A stretch of 64,000 nucleotides of DNA from Actinoallomurus liliacearum. GTDB lineage: Bacteria > Actinomycetota > Actinomycetes > Streptosporangiales > Streptosporangiaceae. A model generated the notes under the pieces. That model saw nothing but the letters and a program-made list of their open reading frames with translations, was not told where the DNA came from and ran no database searches. Every line of letters starts with the position of its first letter. Positions within the stretch are counted from its first letter, which is position 1. The translations under genes and the position numbers were made by a program. Positions 15,310 to 24,048 of the stretch are shown here, in pieces. The stretch is taken from the NCBI RefSeq assembly GCF_039542035.1, contig NZ_BAABHJ010000001.1, positions 310,001 to 374,000 on the forward strand, written 5' to 3'.

Positions 15310-17775
15310 TCACCCGGTCGGCGACACCACGGCGTCGACCGTGGTGACCGCGCTGGAGATCGACTGTGTGCCCTGCCAGATGGCGCGCAGCCGCCACTTG
15401 CCGACCTGTGGTTTCGGCGGGGAGAACTTGTCGCTGAACGTCCCATCGGCCTGCACCTGGACCTGGTGCGAGAACTGCACGCCGTCCGGGCTCAGGTAGT
15501 CGACGGTGACGATCTGCCCGGCGAGTCCCGGAATCAATTTGCCGTCGGCGACCAGTTCGGCGTTCTGGTACTGCGTGCCGGTCAGGCTGATCGCGCTCTG
15601 CTGCACCGTGTCGACGTCGATGACGACGCCGCCGACGTCCCGATACTCCGTCTGTGTCTGCGGCGCCACCCCCTGGTCGGGGATGGCCGGATTCGTCGTG
15701 GTGAAGACCGTTCCGGCCGTGACGTTCAGCCGGTACTGGCGGCCCGCGGAGATATCCGCCGGAAGCGTCACCGTGACCGGCAGATCGCGCGCCTCGCCGT
15801 TCTGCAGCAGGATCCGGCTCTGCCCGTCGCCGACCTTCCACTTCGCGCCGTCGGGCAGTGTGCCCGAGGTGTTGATGTAGAAGAGCCGCGGGTTCTGATC
15901 CGCCTTGGAGTACTCGTTCACGAGGTGGATGCTGCGCTGGATGACGTTGGCGTCGTGCGGGGCGAACCCGGAGCCGCCGTCCATCCCGGTCTGCGCCTGG
16001 AAGTAGTCGAAGTTCTCCTGTGCCAGGTGGCCGGCGTCACTCGTCTCACCCGGCGCCCTCGAGACCTGGACCTGGAGACAGCTGTGGAAGGAGAACGACG
16101 TGGCGTCCGGGATCCGGGACGGGTCCACGTTCGGCGTCCACTCGACGTACACGTCGGCGTATCCGCCGGCGGGAATGGCGGTGAGCGCCGGGAAGCCGGC
16201 CTCGCTCGCGGACCCGATGTCGCTCCATCCGGTGTCGGGGCCCACTCCGGTGCCGAGCGGGTTGCTGGCCTTGAAATTCACCACGACGTGCTCGGCGGGA
16301 GTCGTCCCGACGTTGTGGACGCGTACGTAGACGCGGTTGGGATGGCCGACGCATGGATCGTCGCCGTTGCCCTGCCCGACGTTCCCGTCCGGCGCGGGAT
16401 AGGCGCCGTACTTGTAGACGCCGTAGCCGTTGCACGAGCTGTCCACCCAGATGTCCCGGGTCTCCCAGGTGTGCATCGGCGCCGTCTGCCACGGCGTGAC
16501 GTACAACTGGGGATGCCCCGTCATGACGCCTCGCGTGACGACCACGTGAAAGGTGCCGGTCGTGGGGTTCTGCCCGGTCACTTGCACGGTGATGTTGTCG
16601 GCGGCGTCGGTGTAGGTGTCGCCGACGTGGAAGAGCGCGTACGGCCAGCAGTACGGGTGTGAGGCGGCCACGGTCGTGCCACCGCCCTGGCACGACATCG
16701 CCCGGGAGTCGGAGCGCTCGCGCACGCACCCGCCGGAACCGACGTAGTCGCACGAGTCGATCGGGCGCACCGGCGGGTCGCTCATCTCCGAGACCGAGTG
16801 CAGCAGGATGCCCTCATCGAAGATCCCCGGCCCGACGCTGTAGCTGTCCGCCCCGACCCGCCGGCGGGCCTCGACGGTGAGGTACACGCCCGGAGCGATC
16901 GGCAGCTTGAGGCCCTGGAGATACGACGTGCTCGACGAGGCCGTCGAGATGGGCGCCAGATCGAAGTTCGTGCTGACCGGGGCGCCGGAGGACGGCGCCG
17001 GATCCGAACCGACCTTCGACGGCGGGAGCCATCCGGGGAACACGGCCTTCGTGCCGATCTCAGGGCGCGACAGCCCGTACACGCTCTCGCTGTCGGGGTA
17101 GCCACTGTCCATGAGGTCGTAGCCGCTGCTGTACTGGCCGGGATGCCCGTTCCAGTTCCCGCCGAGGACCGTGCCGTCCGCGAGCTCCAGTTGATGGCCT
17201 ATCTCGTGCGCCCAACCGTTCCACCACACGTGCGACAGCCCCGGCGTGTGGCCGCCCGCCGGCCCGCAGCCGCCCCCGCACTGCTCGAAGTCGTAGGAGT
17301 TCTGAACCGTCTGCGTCACACCACCGGCGTGAACCTGCCGCGGGTCGATCGTGAAGTCACCACCCGTACCCGGGCTCAGCACGATGACGCCGTCGAGCCC
17401 GGACAGTTGCAGACCCGATCCCGTCGCCGCGCTCACCGCATGCTGGAGGAGGTCGTCACCGACGCCGGTCCAGTAGTGCGCCCGGGTCTGCCAGGACTCG
17501 GTGAGAGGCGCCGAGTAGACGCTGACCTGCAAGTTCAGCTGGCCGTTGGAGAGCTGGCCGAAGTAGGTGGACAGCTCCCCGCCCGCCGCCTGCAACTGCG
17601 CCGTCGAATAGTCATGATCGGCGGAGTCGGCGTAAGAGACCTGAAGGATCGCCAGCCGGTAGGTTCCGGTCCGCGCTCCGGCAGGCCCTCCCGGCGGGAG
17701 GAACATCGCCATGGCGAGCGCCAGCAGCGCCACGGTCACCCAGTGGATCGGTCTCGATCGTACGATCACCCGCAT
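15310..17775 (-). CDS. Secreted M6-like metalloprotease with C-terminal beta domains
   Basis: 821-residue secreted protein. N-terminal signal: MRVIVRSR, then a hydrophobic stretch ending near GGPAGA. The catalytic domain contains WAHEIGHQLELAD, a HExxH zinc site followed by an L-x-x-D as in immune-inhibitor-A (M6) peptidases (HEFGHxLGLPD), and later YDLMDSG, like their LMSxG turn. Downstream are cysteine pairs, a CARDB-like segment with YVRVHNVGTTPAEHVVVNF, and a terminal Ig-like domain. I chose the ATG at 17775, which starts directly at the signal peptide; a TTG at 17862 would add 29 residues. The G-to-E substitution in the LGLPD position is unusual, so activity is inferred. Confidence 0.8.
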   Translation of the reverse strand: MRVIVRSRPIHWVTVALLALAMAMFLPPGGPAGARTGTYRLAILQVSYADSADHDYSTAQLQAAGGELSTYFGQLSNGQLNLQVSVYSAPLTESWQTRAHYWTGVGDDLLQHAVSAATGSGLQLSGLDGVIVLSPGTGGDFTIDPRQVHAGGVTQTVQNSYDFEQCGGGCGPAGGHTPGLSHVWWNGWAHEIGHQLELADGTVLGGNWNGHPGQYSSGYDLMDSGYPDSESVYGLSRPEIGTKAVFPGWLPPSKVGSDPAPSSGAPVSTNFDLAPISTASSSTSYLQGLKLPIAPGVYLTVEARRRVGADSYSVGPGIFDEGILLHSVSEMSDPPVRPIDSCDYVGSGGCVRERSDSRAMSCQGGGTTVAASHPYCWPYALFHVGDTYTDAADNITVQVTGQNPTTGTFHVVVTRGVMTGHPQLYVTPWQTAPMHTWETRDIWVDSSCNGYGVYKYGAYPAPDGNVGQGNGDDPCVGHPNRVYVRVHNVGTTPAEHVVVNFKASNPLGTGVGPDTGWSDIGSASEAGFPALTAIPAGGYADVYVEWTPNVDPSRIPDATSFSFHSCLQVQVSRAPGETSDAGHLAQENFDYFQAQTGMDGGSGFAPHDANVIQRSIHLVNEYSKADQNPRLFYINTSGTLPDGAKWKVGDGQSRILLQNGEARDLPVTVTLPADISAGRQYRLNVTAGTVFTTTNPAIPDQGVAPQTQTEYRDVGGVVIDVDTVQQSAISLTGTQYQNAELVADGKLIPGLAGQIVTVDYLSPDGVQFSHQVQVQADGTFSDKFSPPKPQVGKWRLRAIWQGTQSISSAVTTVDAVVSPTG

Positions 17776-18225
17776 TCCCCTTTGCTGTTGTGTCGGGCCC
17801 CCGTCTTCGTACGAATCGTTCTCGATGGTCACGTCGGCAGGCGTGAGTAGGGGATTACTCAATCACCGCGCTCTCGTCGCCGTGCCGCTGCGCGGCCGCC
17901 TCCGCTTCCACCGGAGGCGACTGGACGACGCCGTCCCGGTGAACCACGACGGCGCGCCGCTCGCCGACCTCTTCTCCTCCCGGCGCCGCCTCCTCGCGCT
18001 GCTTCTCCACGGTTTCGGCGGGCCGGTGGAAGGGCTAGGGGCAACGTCAATCCCATCTAACCGCAAAGGTTATATGGCAGGGAATTATCCATATTGGTGT
18101 TGAGTTTCGCCATTGCGTCCGGTTTCAGTGGGAGGCGGGGTGACCAGCGCGACACGCCCTTTACCGCCAGACGAACAGGAAACATCGGTCGTGCGCTGCC
18201 CGCGACCGAACCGCAAGGAGGCAGC
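17776..18225. other. Intergenic stretch, no recognisable gene
   Basis: 450 bases between the leftward protease gene and the next rightward gene. Open frames on both strands are arginine-rich and lack family resemblance or ribosome-binding sites. Around 18050-18110 the sequence becomes A+T-rich (with AACCGCAAAGGTT, a short inverted repeat), a plausible promoter zone for the gene at 18226. Confidence 0.5.
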
Positions 18226-18810
18226 ATGTGTCTCAAACATCGCCTGATACTGGCCACGCCACTACTCGGCGCCGGACTCGTTCTCGGGGGCGCTGAAGCA
18301 GCACCGGCGACGACTGTATCCGCGCCTGCGGGCGCGGTCGCGGATTACTTTTCTCAGCGGACCGACAACCCTAGCCCCGAGCCGGATATAGAGACGCAAT
18401 ACCATCGCGGCTACAGCGAGGGCTACGGCGTCGCCGCCAAAGACGCCACTTCCTGCACCATACACAGCAGGCGGTTCAATGGCCCTCCTAATTATCTACT
18501 TGGATGGGGAGCCGGATATATCGCCCGCTACTCGGTTGCCTGTCCGAAGGCCTCGAAGCCCGAATTCCGCTTTGTCTGCGGGGCAGGACTGCTCCAGGGT
18601 CAAATAGTCGGCGCTCTCCAGGGACCGCCACGCCGGGGCGGCCGGCTTCGGCAGCCAGGTCTCGCCTTCGGTGCCCATCGTGGTCCTCACGTCACAGACC
18701 GGACGGGTGGCCGTGGCCTTCTCCGCGTAAGGGAGCCCGCTGGGGTCTCGGCGTCCGACCGTACCGATAAGGCGTCCCACCGCCTGGTCGCGCTCAGAGG
18801 CCTCAGGTGA
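18226..18810 (+). CDS. Hypothetical secreted protein, C-terminal half doubtful
   Basis: The ATG follows a perfect AAGGAGG by 5 bases. The first about 30 residues are a clear signal peptide (ILATPLLGAGLVLGGAEA). The mature N-terminal half has Tyr/Gly repeats such as YHRGYSEGYG and LLGWGAGYIARYSVACPK with three cysteines. After about residue 125 the composition turns into Arg/Gly-rich sequence resembling out-of-frame DNA, and the frame ends at the start of a hairpin repeat. The real end may have been lost to a frameshift or rearrangement. No family was recognised. Confidence 0.45.
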   Translation: MCLKHRLILATPLLGAGLVLGGAEAAPATTVSAPAGAVADYFSQRTDNPSPEPDIETQYHRGYSEGYGVAAKDATSCTIHSRRFNGPPNYLLGWGAGYIARYSVACPKASKPEFRFVCGAGLLQGQIVGALQGPPRRGGRLRQPGLAFGAHRGPHVTDRTGGRGLLRVREPAGVSASDRTDKASHRLVALRGLR

Positions 18811-18863
18811 GGTGACGCCGGAGTCGTCCCCGCCTCCCGGTGGGGACGGCTGAACGGCTCCCG
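18804..18863 (+). repeat. Hairpin repeat family, copy B
   Basis: 60 bases starting CAGGTGAGGTGACGCC and ending GGCTCCCG; stem AGTCGTCCCC (18822-18831) with GGGGACGGCT (18842-18851), one wobble pair. It overlaps the end of the doubtful frame at 18226. The following 260 bases up to 19127 contain no gene that I can support. Confidence 0.88.
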
Positions 18864-19126
18864 ATGAGCCTCGACCGCGTCGGCTGGGCCGCGCTTCGCC
18901 CGCATCCAGCGCGTCCGCACGGTGTTGGCCCGGGCGAGCTCCACGGCTCGCTCTCATCCGTCCCCCGTAAGACTCTGGACCGCCGGGCACACGCCTCAGG
19001 AACTCACAGGCGGCAGTGTCCCCATGGCGCTGAGTCGCAGGAGCTGCATCTTGCCGAAGAAGGCCGGTGCCGGACTATACGTGAGCAGAGAACGCCAAAG
19101 CACTCAGCGACAAACGGAGGCTCGGC

Positions 19127-19288
19127 ATGTACAGCTATTGCGACCGATGGGGTAACTGCTACACGCAGACCATGCCGCACGGTGCCCTCCAGTGGGGCCT
19201 CACGATCGGCATCGGTATCCCTGTCGTGCTCTTCATCGCGTGGGTCGCGTGGGGGTTGATCAAGGACTTCAGGCGCAAGGGCTTCTGA
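19127..19288 (+). CDS. 53-residue single-span membrane protein
   Basis: ATG preceded by ACGGAGG at 7 bases. The product begins MYSYCDRWGNCYTQTMPHGA, followed by one hydrophobic helix (GLTIGIGIPVVLFIAWVAWG) and a basic end KDFRRKGF. Two cysteines five apart lie before the helix. Good codon bias, a strong ribosome-binding site and a hairpin terminator 46 bases downstream argue that this short gene is real. The positive C-terminus suggests the N-terminal Cys/Tyr segment faces outward. No family recognised. Confidence 0.7.
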   Translation: MYSYCDRWGNCYTQTMPHGALQWGLTIGIGIPVVLFIAWVAWGLIKDFRRKGF

Positions 19289-19334
19289 TACGCCTCGGTG
19301 TCAACCGATTCCTCAGCGACCCCCGCAACAATCG

Positions 19335-19365
19335 ACTCCCCGGCGGCCTGCGGCTGCCGGGGAGT
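19335..19365 (+). terminator. Hairpin terminator of the 53-residue gene
   Basis: Perfect 10-base arms ACTCCCCGGC (19335-19344) and GCCGGGGAGT (19356-19365) with an 11-base loop, followed by TCTCC. It lies just after the short membrane-protein gene. The region from here to 19514 holds no gene. Confidence 0.75.
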
Positions 19366-19513
19366 TCTCCGTCCCGACCCCCGGCGTGCGTACCGAATGC
19401 TCGGTGACCGCGATCATGAAAAGGACGAAGACCGCGAACGAGCAGCTCCACCGTGATTTCACCGAGACTTCGGTCCCCGACGGGTCTATCCGGCCGGTCG
19501 GGACAAGGGGCCA

Positions 19514-19574
19514 CACGTGAGGCGACGCCGGAGCCGTCCCCACCTCCCCGGTGGGGACGGCTCAACGGCTCCCG
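19514..19574 (+). repeat. Hairpin repeat family, copy C
   Basis: 61 bases, the most symmetrical copy: 13-base perfect arms AGCCGTCCCCACC (19532-19544) and GGTGGGGACGGCT (19550-19562) around TCCCC, flanked by CACGTGAGGCGACGCC and CAACGGCTCCCG. It lies between the convergent 53-residue gene and rtcB. Confidence 0.9.
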
Positions 19575-19588
19575 GGGAGCCCTGGCAC

Positions 19589-19610
19589 CCGCCGGGCCGT
19601 GGCCCGGCGG
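19589..19610 (-). terminator. rtcB terminator hairpin
   Basis: A 22-base palindrome, CCGCCGGGCC then GT then GGCCCGGCGG, ends 7 bases beyond the rtcB stop, in the right place to stop the selA-selB-rtcB transcript. Confidence 0.7.
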
Positions 19611-19617
19611 GGCCCTG

Positions 19618-20817
19618 TCAGCCCTTCACGCAGATCAGCTGACGCAGGTGGGCGACGACCTCGACCAGGTCGGACTGCGCCTCGATCACCGACTCGATGT
19701 CCTTGTACGCGCCCGGGATCTCGTCGATCACCCCGGAGTCCTTCCGGCACTCGACGCCCTTGGTCTGCTCGATCAGGTCGTCCACGGTGAACGAGCGCTT
19801 CGCCTGGTTGCGGCTCATCCTCCGGCCCGCGCCGTGCGACGCGGAGTTGAACGCCTTCTCGTTGCCGAGCCCGCGCACGATGTACGTGCCGGTCGCCATC
19901 GAGCCCGGGATGATCCCGAGGTCGCCGTCGCCCGCGCGGATGGCGCCCTTACGGGTGACGAGCACTTCGACGTCGTCGTAGACCTCCTCCGCCACGTAGT
20001 TGTGGTGGCAGGAGATGATGTCGTCCCAGCGGACCCGCGTGCCCGCGAAGAACCGGGTGACGACGTTCTGCGTGAGGGCCATCATCACGGCGCGGTTGCG
20101 CCGCGCGTAGTCCTGCGCCCAGAACAGGTCCCGGCGGTACTCCTCCATCTTCCGGGTGCCGCTGAGGAAGACCGCCAGGTCGCGGTCGGGCAGGTCCTGG
20201 TTGTGCGGGAGACGCATCGCGGCCTCGATGTGGTGCTCCGCCAGCTCCTTGCCGATGTTGCGGGAGCCGGAGTGCAGCACGATCCAGACCGAGCCCTCGT
20301 CGTCGGCGCACACCTCCAGGAAGTGGTTGCCCGAGCCGAGCGTGCCCAGCTGCGAGGTCGCCTTGCCCCGGCGGGACCGCGCGACCGGCGCCAGCTCGTC
20401 GTACCGCTTCCAGAACTCGTACCAGCCGCGTTCCTTCAGCCCGGGGACCGCCGACGGGTCGATCGGCGTCTTGTGCGCGCCACGCCCCACCGGAACGGCC
20501 TTCTCGATCTTCGCCCGCAGGCGACCGAGGTCGTCGGGCAGGTCCGCGACGGTGAGGCTGGACTTGACCGCGGTCATCCCGCAGCCGATGTCCACGCCCA
20601 CCGCGGCCGGCGCCACGGCGTCGCGCATCGCGATCACCGAGCCGACCGTCGCGCCCTTCCCGTAGTGCACGTCGGGCATGACCGCGACGCCGTGCACCCA
20701 CGGCAGGCTCGAGACGTTGCGCAGCTGGTCGAGCGCGATCGTCTCGACGTCGGCCGGGTCGGTCCACATCCGGATCGGAACGTGGCCGCCCTTCATCGTG
20801 CGGTACGGCATCACCAT
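19618..20817 (-). CDS. rtcB: RtcB family RNA-splicing ligase
   Basis: 399-residue GTP-dependent RNA ligase family protein that joins 2',3'-cyclic phosphate (or 3'-phosphate) and 5'-OH RNA ends in RNA repair or tRNA splicing. Metal and guanylylation residues are visible in VMPDVHYGKGATVGSVIA, VGVDIGCGM (the metal-binding Cys), GSGNHFLEVC, and SHGAGR near the C-terminus (the guanylylated His lies in this SHGAGR). The length is typical of the short bacterial clade. It lies 66 bases downstream of selB on the same strand, so it may be cotranscribed with selA-selB. A direct link of RtcB with selenocysteine is not established. Confidence 0.92.
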   Translation of the reverse strand: MVMPYRTMKGGHVPIRMWTDPADVETIALDQLRNVSSLPWVHGVAVMPDVHYGKGATVGSVIAMRDAVAPAAVGVDIGCGMTAVKSSLTVADLPDDLGRLRAKIEKAVPVGRGAHKTPIDPSAVPGLKERGWYEFWKRYDELAPVARSRRGKATSQLGTLGSGNHFLEVCADDEGSVWIVLHSGSRNIGKELAEHHIEAAMRLPHNQDLPDRDLAVFLSGTRKMEEYRRDLFWAQDYARRNRAVMMALTQNVVTRFFAGTRVRWDDIISCHHNYVAEEVYDDVEVLVTRKGAIRAGDGDLGIIPGSMATGTYIVRGLGNEKAFNSASHGAGRRMSRNQAKRSFTVDDLIEQTKGVECRKDSGVIDEIPGAYKDIESVIEAQSDLVEVVAHLRQLICVKG

Positions 20818-20883
20818 CTCCTCTCCAGATCATCGGTGAGCCGGATCTATGACGCCAGAAAGGCGGTGCCCCGTTCAACCGAT

Positions 20884-22626
20884 TTAATCCCCGATGGGAC
20901 GTACGCGACGCCGGTCCCCGGTGCGTTCGGTGAGGCCGCGCCGGTCGAGGTGTTCCAGCAGGGGGACGGCGACCCGGCGACTGGTGCCGAGCGCGCGGCG
21001 GGCCTCGCTCACCGTGAACGGCTGCGGCAGCCCGGCCAGCAGCCGCGCGGCGTCGGTGTCCGCGCCGGGCAGCAGGACGACGCCATCGGCGATCTTGAGC
21101 AGCACGCCCGCGCGTACGGCGGCGGCCAGGGCGCGGCCGGTGAGGCCCAGCTCCGCGAGCCGGCCGGCCTCCGGGGCGCGGAACGGCTCCTTCTCGAGGT
21201 CGTCGCGCAGCCGCCGCACCGCGCCGGCCACCGGCGCCGGCAGGCTCGCCGCAGCAGGGCCCCGGACCCGGCCCCCCTCCAGGCGGAGCGGAGGGCGGGC
21301 CAGCGCGTCCACCAGGCGCCGGTCGGGCAGGTCCAGCAGGGCGCGCGCCGCCTCGACCGGGAGGCCCGGGTCGAGCGGGTCGGCGGCGTCGTGGCGCTCC
21401 ACCGCCTCGGCCAGCATGCGGCGCAGCTCCGCCCAGCGCTCCGGGTCGGCCAGCCAGTCACCGGCGACCGGCTCGGCCTCTGCGGCGACGCCCATGGCGA
21501 GAAGGTCGGGGACCCGGATCAGGCCGTAGCGACGCAGCAGCGCTTCGGCGTCCGGAACGCCGGCCGCCAGCTCGCGGGCGCGGTCCGCCGCGGCGCCCCG
21601 CCGCCGCAGCGCCGGGGGCCGTACGTCGAGGACGGTCACTCCGGCGACGCGCCGGGCGCCGGGGTCGCGCAGGAGCGCGCGGTCACCGATGTGCAGCGGC
21701 AGCGGCCGGGTCAGCGCGAGCCGTGCCGTGTCCTCCCCGAGCGGACGCAGGCGTACGGGGACGGCGGCGGAGCCGACGTGCAGTACCGGCTCGCGGGGCA
21801 ACGAGGACGTCTCGGCGCCGTGCACGCGCACGTCGACGAGGTCGGTGACGGTCCACTCGTCGCTCGTCAGCGCCATGCCGCGGGCGACCTCGTCGCGGTC
21901 GACGCCGCGCAGGTTGATCGCGACGCGGGAGACGGCCGAGACGGTCTCGGCGGTCTCCTTCAGCGTCTGCAGGGCCCGGACGCGTACGGGACGGCCGTCG
22001 AGCCGCAGCTCGGCGCCGACCCGGATCGTCCCGGCGGGCAGGGTGCCGGTGACCACCGTGCCGCTGCCCTTGATCGTGAACGCCCGGTCGACCCAGACCC
22101 GTACGGGCGCCGTCGCGTCGGGCGCGGGCAGCCGTGCGACGAGCCGGTCGAGGGCGTCCCGCAGCGCGGGCAGGCCCGCGCCGGTGGCGCCGCTCACCGT
22201 GACCGTCTCGACCCGGCCCAGGCCGGTACGGGCGATCTCGGCCGCCGCCTCGTCGCGCGCGGCGGCGGGGTCGGCGAGGTCGGCGCGGGTGACGACGAGC
22301 AGTCCGTGGCGGACGCCGAGGGCGTCGATCGCCGCGAGGTGCTCGGCGGACTGCGGCATCCAGCCCTCGTCGGCGGCGATCACGAACATCACCGCGGGCA
22401 CCGGACCGACCCCGGCCAGCATCGTGGTGACGAACCGCTCGTGGCCCGGCACGTCGACGAGCGCGATCCGGTCTCCCGACGGGAGCGTCGTCCAGGCGTA
22501 CCCGAGGCCGATGGTCATGCCGCGACGGCGTTCCTCGGCCCAGCGGTCCGGCTCCATCCCGGTCAGCGCCCGTACGAGCGTGGACTTGCCGTGGTCGACG
22601 TGGCCGGCGGTGGCGATCACGTGCAC
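20884..22626 (-). CDS. selB: Selenocysteine-specific translation elongation factor SelB
   Basis: 580-residue GTPase that carries Sec-tRNA to UGA codons marked by a SECIS hairpin. N-terminal G1 motif is TAGHVDHGKSTLVRAL (GHVDHGKS, residues 8-15); DVPGHERFVTTMLAG is G3. Domains II/III contain VWVDRAFTIKGSGTVVTGTL. The C-terminal third carries the winged-helix region that binds SECIS, here ending in a helix-rich segment with VSEARRALGTSRRVAVPLLE. The ATG overlaps selA by 10 bases, so both are made together. Substrate tRNA-Sec lies 27 kb away at 49542. Confidence 0.95.
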   Translation of the reverse strand: MHVIATAGHVDHGKSTLVRALTGMEPDRWAEERRRGMTIGLGYAWTTLPSGDRIALVDVPGHERFVTTMLAGVGPVPAVMFVIAADEGWMPQSAEHLAAIDALGVRHGLLVVTRADLADPAAARDEAAAEIARTGLGRVETVTVSGATGAGLPALRDALDRLVARLPAPDATAPVRVWVDRAFTIKGSGTVVTGTLPAGTIRVGAELRLDGRPVRVRALQTLKETAETVSAVSRVAINLRGVDRDEVARGMALTSDEWTVTDLVDVRVHGAETSSLPREPVLHVGSAAVPVRLRPLGEDTARLALTRPLPLHIGDRALLRDPGARRVAGVTVLDVRPPALRRRGAAADRARELAAGVPDAEALLRRYGLIRVPDLLAMGVAAEAEPVAGDWLADPERWAELRRMLAEAVERHDAADPLDPGLPVEAARALLDLPDRRLVDALARPPLRLEGGRVRGPAAASLPAPVAGAVRRLRDDLEKEPFRAPEAGRLAELGLTGRALAAAVRAGVLLKIADGVVLLPGADTDAARLLAGLPQPFTVSEARRALGTSRRVAVPLLEHLDRRGLTERTGDRRRVRPIGD

Positions 22627-23921
22627 GGGCGCTCCTCCCCCGCCGCGACCGCCCGCTCGATCCGCCGGACCAGCTCGGCGTCGTCGAGGTCGGCGGGAAC
22701 GGTGCGCAGGTCCAGGAGCAGGCGGCCGGACTCCAGCCGCCCGACGACCCCGGACTCGCGGAGCGGAACGGCGTACGACGCGGGCAGGCTGACGGCCGCG
22801 CTGGGCAGCTCGACGCCGGGCGCTCCCCCGCCGCCGACCCGGGCGGTCGACTCGACGGCCAGGGCGTCGTGCTCGGGAAGCCGCTTGGCGAGCCGCTCGG
22901 CCCGCTGCCGCAGGGCGCGGACGTCGGCGTGCAGGGCCTCCTCGGTGGGCGTGCGGGGGCCTCGGACGGTGGCCTCGAGCGCCGCGAGGGTCAGCTTGTC
23001 GACGCGGAGCGCGCGGGCGAGAGGGTGGCGCCGCAGGCGTTCGATCAGGTCGGCGCGGCCGAGGAGCACACCGGCCTGCGGGCCGCCCAGCAGCTTGTCG
23101 CCGCTGGCGGTGACGAGGTCGGCGCCCTCCCGCAGGACGGTGGCGGCGTCCGGCTCATCGGGCAGGACCGGCTCCGGGGCCAGCAGCCCGGAGCCGATGT
23201 CGACGACGACCGGGACGCCGAGCCCGGCGAGCTCGCGCACCGGCGCCTGCGCGGTGAAGCCCTCGATCCGGAAGTTGGACGGGTGGACCTTCAGCACGAA
23301 CCCGGTCTCGGGGCCGAGCGCGGCCGCGTAGTCGGCGGCGGTCGTGCGGTTGGTCGTGCCGACCTCGCGGAGCCGCGCGCCGGTCGAGACGAGCAGGTCG
23401 GGGAGGCGGAAACCGTCCCCGATCTCCACCATCTCGCCGCGGCTGATGACGATCTCCCGGTCGCGGGCGAGGGCGGTGGCGGCCAGGACGAGGGCGGCGG
23501 CGTTGTTGTTGACCACGTGGACCGCCTCGGCCGCCGGGCACGCCTCCGCGAGGGCCGCCAGGGCGCCGCGGCCACGCCGGCTCCGGCGCCCCGTGGCCAG
23601 GTCGTACTCCACGTCCGTGCAGCCGCCGGCGGCGAGCACCGCCTCGCGGGCGGCCGCGGACAGCGGCGCGCGACCCAGGTTGGTGTGCAGGAGGACGCCC
23701 GTCGCGTTGATCACCGGCCGCAGCGTCGCGGCGTGCGCCGGCAGGGACGCCAGGGCCGCGTCGGCGACGCCTTCGGGGGCGATCTCGCCGCGCCGCGCGC
23801 GCTCCTGCGCCGCCGCGACGGCCGACTTCACGATGCCGCGCCCCAGCCGGAGGGTCGCCTCGGCGAACCTCGGGTCGGCGAGCACGGTGTCCGTACGCGG
23901 CACCCGGCGTCGAGAGTCCAT
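22617..23921 (-). CDS. selA: L-seryl-tRNA(Sec) selenium transferase SelA
   Basis: 434-residue PLP enzyme converting Ser-tRNA(Sec) to Sec-tRNA(Sec) with selenophosphate. Family motifs: PVINATGVLLHTNLGRAPLS, VVNNNAAALVLAATALA, GTTNRTTAADY, and the PLP-lysine loop TASGDKLLGGPQAGVLLG. Full length. It leads the leftward selA-selB-rtcB group and diverges from the gene at 24049. With selD and tRNA-Sec elsewhere in the window, the pathway is complete. Confidence 0.95.
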   Translation of the reverse strand: MDSRRRVPRTDTVLADPRFAEATLRLGRGIVKSAVAAAQERARRGEIAPEGVADAALASLPAHAATLRPVINATGVLLHTNLGRAPLSAAAREAVLAAGGCTDVEYDLATGRRSRRGRGALAALAEACPAAEAVHVVNNNAAALVLAATALARDREIVISRGEMVEIGDGFRLPDLLVSTGARLREVGTTNRTTAADYAAALGPETGFVLKVHPSNFRIEGFTAQAPVRELAGLGVPVVVDIGSGLLAPEPVLPDEPDAATVLREGADLVTASGDKLLGGPQAGVLLGRADLIERLRRHPLARALRVDKLTLAALEATVRGPRTPTEEALHADVRALRQRAERLAKRLPEHDALAVESTARVGGGGAPGVELPSAAVSLPASYAVPLRESGVVGRLESGRLLLDLRTVPADLDDAELVRRIERAVAAGEERPCT

Positions 23922-24048
23922 GGCAGAAACCTATGACCAGCGCGACCCCGGACGCCAAGGCGGCTCGGCCTCAGCCGTCGGTCTCCCTGCCACGGTCAGC
24001 GAGCCCTCCGTGCCTCCCAGCGGCGCGGGAATGCGCGAAGATCGTCCG

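Noticed and set aside
18496..18990. Leftward open frame opposite the secreted protein at 18226
   Set aside because: It has some Ala/Glu-rich segments but no ribosome-binding site, crosses hairpin copy B, and shows no recognisable family; it cannot be supported.
19453..19617. Rightward gene start in the rtcB downstream region
   Set aside because: The frame crosses hairpin copy C and the terminator and then runs antisense to rtcB and selB; no ribosome-binding site.
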